Positions 1 to 5,653 of a stretch of 20,159 bases of DNA are shown here, piece by piece; the first letter of the stretch is position 1, and each line of letters begins with the position of its first letter. The position numbers and the translations under genes are program-made. The DNA is from a virus: positions 1 to 20,159 of IMG/VR virus record IMGVR_UViG_3300032560_000154; one strand, given 5' to 3'. The notes below the pieces were generated by a model, which made no database searches, had not been told where the DNA came from, and was given only the letters and a program-made list of their open reading frames with translations.

Positions 1-32
1 AAGTTAATAATGTTAAAAGGTTCGATGGCCAT
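1..32 (-). CDS. Start of a late gene cut by the left edge (unknown)
   Basis: Only the first ten codons are visible (MAIEPFNIIN), so no family can be assigned. The ATG overlaps the stop of the upstream gene in a TAATG junction, as expected for a coupled operon. It is the fourth gene after the leftward promoter. In many tailed phages the large terminase subunit follows the small one closely, so that is a reasonable guess from position only. Confidence 0.35.
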   Translation of the reverse strand, partial: MAIEPFNIIN

Positions 33-373
33 TAGGTCACCGAGATTTCAACAAGCCCGGCCATAGCGTCGGCATGGCGCTGTTCGCGCTGCCGTTTCTC
101 CATTAGATTTTCTTTAATGCGGCGAACGGCAACGTTGTGCATGTTGGCCGCTTCCGACCGAGCGTTGCTAAAACGCGGCCCGGAGAGCGACAATAACTTT
201 TCCAGCGCGGTAAAGTGCGCCATGGCGAGTCGCAATTGCGATTCTTCCAAAGGCGCACCAGTCACCAACGCATTAGCCGTTTGCACGTTCATGGTGGCGG
301 CTACCGGCGCTTTGCCGGCAACTGGCCGAACGGGCTGTTGCTCATCAACAATGGTGACTGGGCGTTTGGTCAT
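32..373 (-). CDS. Hypothetical 113-aa phage protein in the packaging operon
   Basis: I do not recognise this family. The start at 373 is chosen because its ATG overlaps the TGA of the upstream gene (ATGA); a longer reading to 406 would run deep into that gene. The N-terminal third is rich in P, V and A and probably disordered. The rest is charged and likely helical, with an R/K/E-rich segment near residues 85-105 that could form a coiled coil. It lies two genes downstream of the terminase small subunit, so a packaging or late function is an inference from position only. Confidence 0.6.
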   Translation of the reverse strand: MTKRPVTIVDEQQPVRPVAGKAPVAATMNVQTANALVTGAPLEESQLRLAMAHFTALEKLLSLSGPRFSNARSEAANMHNVAVRRIKENLMEKRQREQRHADAMAGLVEISVT

Positions 374-567
374 TCCAGGCCAGTCGCAATCAGGCGCTTG
401 ACCCACGCCTTGAGGTAAGCAATCACGTCGCGCTCCCGCTGACCGTAATCCGGTTCGACCGGCGCTTCCACGTCCGTGAAAGTCGGAATTTCGACGGCAG
501 GCACGTCGGGCGGCAAGGCATCACCCACGGCAGAAACCGGAATGGGAATTTGCGGCACGTCACTCAT
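370..567 (-). CDS. Hypothetical 65-aa acidic phage protein
   Basis: This small protein starts MSDVPQIPIPV and has a proline- and valine-rich acidic N-terminal half (many PxV and E/D), then a short basic helix ending YLKAWVKRLIATGLE. The family is not recognised. The ATG at 567 lies just inside the 3' end of the terminase small subunit gene and has an AAGGAG ribosome binding site about nine bases upstream. The TTG six codons further upstream would place that site inside the reading frame, so I reject it. The gene ends in an ATGA overlap with the next gene. Confidence 0.6.
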   Translation of the reverse strand: MSDVPQIPIPVSAVGDALPPDVPAVEIPTFTDVEAPVEPDYGQRERDVIAYLKAWVKRLIATGLE

Positions 568-1060
568 CGTCAACGTCTCCTTCAATTTCCTGCCGCTCCT
601 TGCGTTGCGCTGCGGCCAGGAGGATTTTCTCTATCGCTTTTCGTTCTTCATAGGAAAGCGATTCCAACTGCTGACGGCGCTGCGTTTCGACAAGCAACGG
701 GGCGTCCTCGTCGCCGGACACAATTGTCCGGTCACCCCAGTTCTTCGGATCAAGCTTGGAAGCCGACCACTGAAGGGCGTTAAAGGCCAAACGCCGACTG
801 TGGGCGTCATGGTTTTTGAAAGCTGGGTCTTCATTCATCGCAATGCGAAGGCCGCGCTCGGCATGGGATAGCGCCTGAGCCTTTCTAGCCTCAGCATAAG
901 CGGCAGCAAATTCAGGGTGACGCGCTCGCCAATCGCCAAGGGTGCGAAACCCCGGCATGTTTTTTTCCTTACAAATGGCAGTGACGTATTCGCCCTTTTC
1001 CATTCGGTCGAGGATTTTGTCAGCAACAGCTTTACTGTATGAGGATTCAGGGCGAGCCAC
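560..1060 (-). CDS. Terminase small subunit
   Basis: The 166-aa product fits phage terminase small subunits, which recognise the packaging site and load DNA onto the large-subunit motor. The N-terminal part, roughly residues 7-60, reads as the helix-turn-helix type typical of the family: a KAVADKILDRMEKGE helix, then a turn and recognition helix through TLGDWRARHPEFAAAYAEARKAQ. The KLDPKNWGDR motif near the middle is also common in this family. The C-terminus is charged and probably coiled coil. I chose GTG at 1060, with GGAG eleven bases upstream, because the open frame further upstream to 1174 runs through the promoter and the divergent gene. It is the first gene of the leftward late operon. 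Confidence 0.75.
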   Translation of the reverse strand: MARPESSYSKAVADKILDRMEKGEYVTAICKEKNMPGFRTLGDWRARHPEFAAAYAEARKAQALSHAERGLRIAMNEDPAFKNHDAHSRRLAFNALQWSASKLDPKNWGDRTIVSGDEDAPLLVETQRRQQLESLSYEERKAIEKILLAAAQRKERQEIEGDVDDE

Positions 1061-1091
1061 TGGGTAAGCAACTCCGTTGTTATATTTTGCA

Positions 1092-1120
1092 AATGTAGCC
1101 CGCCGTCGCTTGACTGTCAA
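1092..1120 (-). promoter_or_regulatory. Sigma70-like promoter for the leftward packaging operon
   Basis: On the minus strand there is a perfect TTGACA (1120-1115), a 17-base spacer and TACATT (1097-1092, 4 of 6 matches to TATAAT). It lies 30-60 bases upstream of the GTG of the terminase small subunit. The -35 box sits inside a palindrome, so the promoter could be controlled by a bound protein. Confidence 0.5.
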
Positions 1121-1129
1121 CGGCGGGCT
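1097..1129. promoter_or_regulatory. Inverted repeat between divergent genes (candidate operator)
   Basis: A perfect 10-bp inverted repeat, AGCCCGCCGT at 1097-1106 and ACGGCGGGCT at 1120-1129, surrounds a second palindrome TTGACTGTCAA at 1110-1120. The inner palindrome contains the TTGACA of the leftward promoter and a TTGACT on the plus strand. There is no T-tract on either side, so a terminator role is unlikely. A regulator binding here could control both directions. Confidence 0.4.
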
Positions 1130-1144
1130 TGCCAGTATAGGCTT

Positions 1145-1477
1145 ATGGCAATTATAGATTTCACCACCCCGCAAGGGATCAAGCGCGCAACTTACATCTT
1201 TAGCGGGATGATAGTCGCGGGCCGCATTACGTTTGAGCAGGCTTTGTTCATCCTAGAACGAGCCTACAAAAAAAACGTATGGAAGGGAGACGCGACGCAG
1301 CTTGAGCGCGTGATGGACAAAATCGCCAAGCAACTTGAGGAAGCGGTTTGGGCCGGGGAGCAATGGGACGACTTTGTTCAGTCCGGCCTCAAGCAAAAGC
1401 AGCAGGACGAAAAAACAAAACTCGCGTTGATATTGCGCGCTGGCTATAAGCTGAACGTGCCCAAGGTGACAAAATGA
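1145..1477 (+). CDS. Hypothetical 110-aa protein
   Basis: I do not recognise the family. The product is mostly helical and charged, with a lysine- and glutamine-rich segment near residues 80-92 (KQKQQDEKTK). There is no visible Shine-Dalgarno site before the ATG at 1145. A TATAGG box ends only four bases upstream, so either the message is leaderless or the true start is the ATG at 1208, just after AGCGGG. The gene is the first of the rightward group and overlaps the next one by ATGA, which supports it being real. Confidence 0.6.
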   Translation: MAIIDFTTPQGIKRATYIFSGMIVAGRITFEQALFILERAYKKNVWKGDATQLERVMDKIAKQLEEAVWAGEQWDDFVQSGLKQKQQDEKTKLALILRAGYKLNVPKVTK

Positions 1478-1848
1478 ACCTTATGGTCTTGGTGGCCCCC
1501 AGCTACCGCAATCGTGACTTCGTGCTGTTCTGCCTGGACGCGGCAAACAAGAAGCGCGAGATCACCTGTGTGCTGTCATTGGCCAGGGGCGGCGCGGAAG
1601 AATTTGGCTACGATTGGGCCTGCGATACCGCGACGCTGCACATGGCCAAAGCCAAAATGCAGATGGCAGACGGCGTGGTGGCGTTTCCCGGCGTCGATCC
1701 CGCGTTAATTGAACAGGCCGGTGCGCTCGGCCTTAAAGTTTGGCTCCCCAAGGAAGTGCCTGTCCCGACGCGCAAACCTACGACGGCGGCGGACAGAGAT
1801 TGGCATGCCACTCTGCATGAATTGCTTGACAGGGTTGCAGCTGGTTAA
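1474..1848 (+). CDS. SLOG/DUF2493-like nucleotide-binding protein
   Basis: The 124-aa product begins with a hydrophobic strand and a small turn (MNLMVLVAPSYRNRDF). Residues 36-51 contain LARGGAEEFGYDWACD, which resembles the glycine-rich GGARGAD-type loop of DUF2493 and related SLOG proteins. A strand near residues 66-73 (DGVVAFPG) follows, where the family often has a second nucleotide-binding loop. The family is thought to bind nucleotide-derived ligands, but the function in phages is not established. The start overlaps the upstream stop (ATGA). The assignment rests on motif likeness only. Confidence 0.55.
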   Translation: MNLMVLVAPSYRNRDFVLFCLDAANKKREITCVLSLARGGAEEFGYDWACDTATLHMAKAKMQMADGVVAFPGVDPALIEQAGALGLKVWLPKEVPVPTRKPTTAADRDWHATLHELLDRVAAG

Positions 1849-1963
1849 TAGCTAACCGTCTAGCGTGGTCTAGCGTGTCCCATGGTGTCCCAGGTCGTTC
1901 AAAACTGACCGTATCCGTTCACCCGGTCTGACACTTTTGGGCCGCAAGTTCAAAATAATCTAT

Positions 1964-1992
1964 TTGCCCCATTCGCCCCATTTTGGTAATGT
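1964..1992 (+). promoter_or_regulatory. Possible promoter upstream of the helicase operon
   Basis: TTGCCC at 1964-1969, a 17-base spacer and TAATGT at 1987-1992 lie upstream of a strong AAGGAGG ribosome binding site (2008-2014) and the ATG at 2020. The boxes match the consensus only partly. The 170-base gap (1849-2019) also holds short direct repeats, CTAGCGTG twice near 1860-1880 and GCCCCATT twice near 1966-1982, which could be binding sites. Confidence 0.35.
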
Positions 1993-2019
1993 GCGTCCGT
2001 CTCAACCAAGGAGGACGAC

Positions 2020-2436
2020 ATGGCTGATCTTGTTTACGATAGTATGGTTGGCGTTGGCTTTGATTTGAAAAACAACCGAGCAATGTGGTGGGTTGCTGGC
2101 AAGGGGTGGGCGAACCGGAACATACCCAAACGCATGCAGGACATTTTGACGGCGAGCATCATCAACCCGCTTAATAGCAGGGCGGCTGAAGATGAGGCTC
2201 TTGCGAAGGCTGGATATGAACTTGCGGCAGAAAGCGTAGTCACTTCTCCCAATGATTGTCTTAACCACCTTTGGATTTACCAAAACCCAAAGGACGAATA
2301 TAACCCAGGTCACTATTACTTTCAGTTGCAGATTTCTGATCTGCCCATCGTTTGCTTTTTTGTCAGCGATTTGGACTGGCCGGCGTTCTTGGTTGATAAA
2401 ATGCTGAATGTTGACTGGGCGCTGAACTCACTATGA
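2020..2436 (+). CDS. Hypothetical 138-aa protein upstream of the helicase
   Basis: I cannot assign a family. The product is rich in aromatic residues (MWWVAGKGWANRN near the N-terminus, then LWIYQNP and HYYFQLQ) and has several predicted strands, suggesting a compact alpha/beta fold. It has the best Shine-Dalgarno site in the left part of the window, AAGGAGG six bases before the ATG, and an ATGA overlap with the helicase gene. That arrangement implies coordinated expression, so a helper role in replication is possible, but nothing in the sequence shows it. Confidence 0.7.
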   Translation: MADLVYDSMVGVGFDLKNNRAMWWVAGKGWANRNIPKRMQDILTASIINPLNSRAAEDEALAKAGYELAAESVVTSPNDCLNHLWIYQNPKDEYNPGHYYFQLQISDLPIVCFFVSDLDWPAFLVDKMLNVDWALNSL

Positions 2437-4100
2437 GCCTTAACCTCGATCCACCCGCCGACCCTGATGGCTATTGGGAAAGCCTCGGGGTTACCAACTC
2501 ACCAAAACTGGGCGTGGCCGACAAGAGGCCAAAGCCATCGAAAACCCCAACGGACAAGGCGGTCACCATTAAGGTGATCGCCGGCCAACTCGATAAGGTG
2601 GCCACCAAGGGCGAGCAGGCGTTGGTTGACTCGGGCATGCCCATTTACCAGCGCGGGCAGTCCATCGTTCGTCCGATCCTGACGGAAGTGCCGGCATCCC
2701 GTGGCCGAACCACATTAGCTGCGGGGCTATCACAGATCGGCGCGGCCGCACTAACCGACCGGCTTTGTCAGGCGGCAGAATGGGAGCGGTTCGACAAGCG
2801 TAGTGCGGATTGGGTGCGCATTGACCCACCATCCGCCGTTTCGGTTACTATTTTGTCACGCAATGGGCTGTGGAAGTTTCCACGGGTTGCCGGCGTCATC
2901 ACAACACCCACACTCAGGCCGGACGGCAGTTTGCTGACGGCGGATGGCTACGACGCGGCCACACGGCTGTTTCACGCCGCCGACGCCAAGCTGGATGTGA
3001 TGGCCCACATACCAGAGGAACTAAGGAAGGACGATGCCGTTGCGGCGTTGAAGAAACTGCAACGGCTGCTGAAGAACTTTCCCTTCGTCACCCCGACCGA
3101 TGAGGCGGTGGCCATTTCCGCCGTCATCACGCCGGTCATTCGTGGGGCAGTCTCGGTTGCGCCCATGCACGCTTTCCGCGCCAGCACCGCCGGCACCGGG
3201 AAGACTTATCTAGCCGACGTGGCCAGCGCCATCGCCACGGGCCGTCCGTGTCCGGTGGCGACGGTGGCCAAGACCGAAGAAGAAACTGAAAAGCGGCTGG
3301 GTGGCCTGCTCATCGCCGCTCACCCCATTATCTGCCTGGACAACGTGAACGGCGAATTGGGCGGTGACCTTCTCTGCCAAGCCATCGAACGTCCCATTGT
3401 CCAGATCAGGCCGCTGGGCACGTCCGAGATCATCGAAATCGAATCACGCGCCACCATATTTGCCACCGGCAACGCAATGCGTGTGCGCGGCGATATGACA
3501 CGGCGGGCGATTCTCTCCAACCTAGACGCCGGCCTAGAACGCCCGGAACTGCGCGAGTTTGACTTTGATCCTGTCGAGCAGGTCTTAAACAATCGGGCAG
3601 AGTATGTGGCTGCATGCCTCACAATTGTGCTTGCCCATGCGAAAGCTGGCTTTCCGGGGGCGCGTGATCTCCGGCTGGCGTCTTTCCAAGATTGGTCCAA
3701 CTTTGTCCGTTCGGCCTTGGTGTGGCTCGGCTGCCCGGACCCGTGCGATTCGATGGAGCAGGCACGGGAAGACGACCCCGAATTGAGCGAATTGAGCGAA
3801 TTGATCGAAGCGTGGAAGGCTGAGTTCGATGTTGTCATGTCGTTCACCACGGCAGAGTTGATCGACCTCGTGGGCCAACGGCTGTTTTCGGATGAGCCGG
3901 GGGAGCCTGGGCAGTTTAAGTATCCCTTAATGCGGGAGATCGTGCTGCGCGTCAGTGAAAGCCGACAACAGGGGGATAGCAGGAAGTTGGCGTCTTACCT
4001 TCGCAGCAAGGAAGGCCGCATCGTAGGTGGCTTTATGGTTCGTAAAATGGGCATGGCGTCCGGTGGCGTCGTGCGTTGGAGCGTTTTTAAGAAACCATGA
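2433..4100 (+). CDS. SF3-like AAA+ replicative helicase (primase-polymerase type C-terminal module)
   Basis: This 555-aa protein carries a clear ATPase core. Walker A is STAGTGKT at 251-258 with K257, Walker B is IICLDNV with D303, sensor 1 is FATGN ending at N347, and GDMTRR at 353-358 offers candidate arginine fingers. The stretch through LGGDLLCQAI, PLGTSEI and RPELREF is typical of the helicase half of phage and plasmid primase-polymerase proteins. The C-terminal region (FVRSALVWLGCPDP onwards) also matches that group. The N-terminal 200 residues lack visible primase motifs, so the primase may be separate or elsewhere. It probably unwinds the phage origin. The gene is followed directly by the repeat-rich non-coding region. 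Confidence 0.85.
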   Translation: MSLNLDPPADPDGYWESLGVTNSPKLGVADKRPKPSKTPTDKAVTIKVIAGQLDKVATKGEQALVDSGMPIYQRGQSIVRPILTEVPASRGRTTLAAGLSQIGAAALTDRLCQAAEWERFDKRSADWVRIDPPSAVSVTILSRNGLWKFPRVAGVITTPTLRPDGSLLTADGYDAATRLFHAADAKLDVMAHIPEELRKDDAVAALKKLQRLLKNFPFVTPTDEAVAISAVITPVIRGAVSVAPMHAFRASTAGTGKTYLADVASAIATGRPCPVATVAKTEEETEKRLGGLLIAAHPIICLDNVNGELGGDLLCQAIERPIVQIRPLGTSEIIEIESRATIFATGNAMRVRGDMTRRAILSNLDAGLERPELREFDFDPVEQVLNNRAEYVAACLTIVLAHAKAGFPGARDLRLASFQDWSNFVRSALVWLGCPDPCDSMEQAREDDPELSELSELIEAWKAEFDVVMSFTTAELIDLVGQRLFSDEPGEPGQFKYPLMREIVLRVSESRQQGDSRKLASYLRSKEGRIVGGFMVRKMGMASGGVVRWSVFKKP

Positions 4101-4123
4101 ATTATTCCCCCAAAAAGGGGTCC

Positions 4124-4264
4124 AAAATGGGTTGGATGGGTGCGAGGGGTCTCTGCCAGTAGCTATACTCTAAGTGTCATTTCATTTCTGCCATTTCAGG
4201 GTAACTCGTAAGGGGTAACCCATTTTACCAATCCAACCCATTGGGAGGCACGATTCGACCCATT
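4124..4264. repeat. Iteron-like ACCCATT motifs with inverted partners
   Basis: ACCCATT occurs three times in the same direction at 4218-4224, 4236-4242 and 4258-4264, spaced 18 and 22 bases, about two helix turns. An inverted copy lies at 4126-4132. The arms AATGGGTTGGAT (4126-4137) and ATCCAACCCATT (4231-4242) are a perfect 12-bp inverted repeat. AAAATGGGTT (4124-4133) also pairs with AACCCATTTT (4217-4226). Such a cluster just downstream of the helicase gene could bind an initiator. Confidence 0.5.
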
Positions 4265-4501
4265 CCGGGAGACCGGGGTGGGTCTTTTCGTATGCGCTGG
4301 TCGGGCTGGGTGTGTATGCGAAGGGGGGGGGTATAGCCATAACATCAACGCTAGGCCTGTTTTTTTGACCGTGTGGGTGGGTGTGGGGTGCGGCGTGTTA
4401 GGTAGGACCGGACGGGGTGTTGAAGCCGCTCTATGGCCGTTTAAAAGGCTGCGTGGTTTTTTGGCTGGAATGTATGGGGGTTTGGCCAGCAAATTTTCGA
4501 A

Positions 4502-4519
4502 CGCCCCCGAATGGGGGTG
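4502..4519 (+). repeat. GC-rich hairpin CGCCCCC-GAAT-GGGGGTG
   Basis: A 7-bp stem (one G-T wobble) with a four-base loop lies in the gene-poor region. There is no T-tract, so I do not call it a terminator. It may be part of origin structure. Confidence 0.3.
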
Positions 4520-4606
4520 CCCGGTCGGTGCTGGGCGGTCTTTTGACATAGCCCCTGCCGTTTCTTTTTTGAGACAAAGCCTCCCCTACCTTTCCCTTAT
4601 CATCAG

Positions 4607-4618
4607 TTACAATTGTAA
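4607..4618. promoter_or_regulatory. Perfect 12-bp palindrome TTACAATTGTAA
   Basis: The palindrome is AT-rich in a GC-rich setting and lies 16 bases upstream of a possible short reading frame. It has the form of a dimer binding site; no binding protein can be named. Confidence 0.35.
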
Positions 4619-4634
4619 TGCGCTAGGATAGGAA

Positions 4635-4742
4635 ATGAAACCGTTACGATTGCGCAAGCCGTTGATATCATTGGCTTTTACATGTCGCAGAAGAGGTATT
4701 ATGGAATTATTTATTGCCGGCGGGGTGGTCATGGCAGGCTAA
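4635..4742 (+). CDS. Possible 35-aa small protein
   Basis: The ATG at 4635 follows AGGATAGG, a fair ribosome binding site, and reads 35 codons to TAA. The product starts with a basic segment (MKPLRLRKPL) and ends with a short hydrophobic stretch (ELFIAGGVVMAG). Nothing similar comes to mind. The short length and the surrounding repeats make a chance open frame quite possible. Confidence 0.2.
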   Translation: MKPLRLRKPLISLAFTCRRRGIMELFIAGGVVMAG

Positions 4743-4789
4743 GGCACTGAAATCATTAGATACTGACCGATGGTGCAGGCTCTTGCTTG

Positions 4790-4801
4790 TCGGCATGCCG
4801 A
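4790..4801. promoter_or_regulatory. Perfect 12-bp palindrome TCGGCATGCCGA
   Basis: This second perfect palindrome of the gene-poor region lies just upstream of the direct repeats that begin at 4821. A protein-binding role is inferred only from symmetry. Confidence 0.3.
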
Positions 4802-4860
4802 TGCTGTGCCGGCGACTGGTTGGCGTTATGTCCAAACAGGAATAGCGCGCGGGTGGGACG

Positions 4861-4905
4861 GCGGGCTGTCTGAGCAGATAGCGGGCTGTCCGAGCAGATA
4901 GCGGG
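4861..4905 (+). repeat. 20-bp tandem repeat, 2.25 copies
   Basis: Copy one (4861-4880) is GCGGGCTGTCTGAGCAGATA. Copy two (4881-4900) differs at one base (T to C), and a third copy is cut to GCGGG. There is no spacer, so this is not a CRISPR array. Exact two-turn periodicity suits repeated protein binding. Confidence 0.7.
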
Positions 4906-4959
4906 AACTTCTACCCCCCCAGATTTTCCCACCCCGCAATACTTATTGCCCCACCACCA

Positions 4960-4999
4960 CCGTCAGACCTGGTGCTATTCCCGTCAGACCTGGCGCTAT
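4960..4999 (+). repeat. 19-bp direct repeat with 21-bp period
   Basis: CCGTCAGACCTGGTGCTAT (4960-4978) recurs at 4981-4999 with one change (T to C), separated by two bases. The second copy runs into the 28-bp dispersed repeat at 4991. Confidence 0.65.
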
Positions 5000-5115
5000 G
5001 TCCAATCGGGAACAGCGCACCGCCACCACCCCGCCGCTTGCCACCCCCCCCCATTACGACACCATAACAACCACCCACCCCAACCCCCTATCTTTCCGCC
5101 CTCGTTCCGTTCCGC

Positions 5116-5132
5116 ATGTGGATTTACCACAT
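5116..5132. promoter_or_regulatory. Inverted repeat ATGTGG-ATTTA-CCACAT
   Basis: A 6-bp perfect inverted repeat with a five-base centre lies about 110 bases upstream of the accessory operon. Its left half plus centre (TGTGGATTT) differs from an inverted DnaA box (TGTGGATAA) at two positions. It may be an operator or a weak DnaA site. Confidence 0.3.
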
Positions 5133-5239
5133 AGCAACCCGTTGAAAACGCATGAGAATAAAAAACGCTTGTAATGGGTTTCTTATGTCTTTATGCGCTG
5201 GGCCTCCACATCAACCGCTCACAAGAGAGGCAACCAAAC

Positions 5240-5488
5240 ATGACCGACTACGCACTACGTTGTGAAATCTCATCCGCCCGCGAGGGTCAACCCCACTGGC
5301 ACTTTGCCGGCGACCCGGACGCCGGGCGCGCGTGCGTTGAGCACGACGGTAAACGCTGGACATATCGCGTCGAGCGCGGCGAACGCCGGGCCTTTCGCGC
5401 ATGGCTGGCCGAGGCATTTTCCGGTTTTGGCACACAGGCCCGTGTCGCCGGGCGGTGGCCGCACTACGAAATCAAGACACGGAGTTAA
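5240..5488 (+). CDS. 82-aa protein, first copy of a duplicated gene
   Basis: The family is not recognised. The ATG at 5240 is chosen because GAGAGG lies nine bases upstream and because the second copy at 8095 begins at the equivalent codon; a longer frame to 5174 lacks a site. The product is soluble-looking. Its middle is conserved with the other copy (GQPHWHFAGDPDAGRACVEH) and is rich in H, W and D. By hand count the two copies differ at 7 of 82 residues and 30 of 249 bases, mostly silent, so both are probably kept by selection. It opens the operon that contains the AAA+/VWA pair. Confidence 0.8.
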   Translation: MTDYALRCEISSAREGQPHWHFAGDPDAGRACVEHDGKRWTYRVERGERRAFRAWLAEAFSGFGTQARVAGRWPHYEIKTRS

Positions 5489-5492
5489 CCAC

Positions 5493-5639
5493 ATGACCCA
5501 CCTCACACACCGTCAATTGCGCCGTCGCCGCGCCGCCATCCGCTATGGCCTATACCCTGCCCAGCCCTGCCACGCATGCCGCATCGCCGCCGTGCTCGCC
5601 GCCGTTGTCGCCGCCGTGGCGCTCGGCCTCTATTACTAA
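5493..5639 (+). CDS. Small single-span membrane protein (48 aa)
   Basis: The product starts MTHLTHRQLRRRRAAIRYG, strongly basic, and ends in a hydrophobic segment of about 18 residues (IAAVLAAVVAAVALGLYY). This suggests one membrane helix with the basic part in the cytoplasm. GGAG at 5481-5484, inside the end of the upstream gene, sits eight bases before the ATG. Only four bases separate the two genes. An anchor or holin-like role can be imagined but is not shown. Confidence 0.5.
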   Translation: MTHLTHRQLRRRRAAIRYGLYPAQPCHACRIAAVLAAVVAAVALGLYY

Positions 5640-5653
5640 GGAGCACACCCAGC

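Larger units (their letters stand above)
4821..5018 (+). repeat. 28-bp imperfect direct repeat pair
   Basis: Positions 4821-4848 and 4991-5018 share the pattern TGGCG(T/C)TATGTCCAA followed by (A/T)C(A/G)GGAA(T/C)AGCGC, with five mismatches in 28 bases. The two copies bracket the tandem repeats at 4861-4905 and overlap those at 4960-4999, so the whole stretch is a nested repeat block. Confidence 0.55.
4101..5239. other. 1.1-kb gene-poor, repeat-rich region (candidate replication origin)
   Basis: No convincing gene lies here. Overlapping open frames on both strands at 4196-4631 are low-complexity and have no ribosome binding site. The region has repeated ACCCATT motifs (4124-4264), G-runs on the plus strand between 4260 and 4540 including nine G at 4323-4331, and two perfect 12-bp palindromes. 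It also has tandem and dispersed repeats (4821-5018) and C-runs from 4905 to 5110 including nine C at 5044-5052. The change from G-rich to C-rich, next to a helicase gene, is what an origin often looks like. A DnaA-like near match TGTGGATTT occurs at 5117-5125. Confidence 0.45.

Noticed and set aside
1097-1129. Rho-independent terminator between the divergent operons
   Set aside because: The stem is strong but there is no T-tract on either strand, and genes diverge from here.
4323-4388. G-quadruplex
   Set aside because: Only three well-spaced G-runs lie close together at 4375-4388, so a standard four-run motif is not met; the nine-G run at 4323 is too far away.
4196-4631. Open reading frames of about 117 codons on both strands in the gene desert
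   Set aside because: They overlap each other on opposite strands, are low in complexity because of G-runs, and have no ribosome binding site.
4861-4999. Possible CRISPR array
   Set aside because: The repeats are directly adjacent or two bases apart, with no spacers of regular length and no cas gene nearby.
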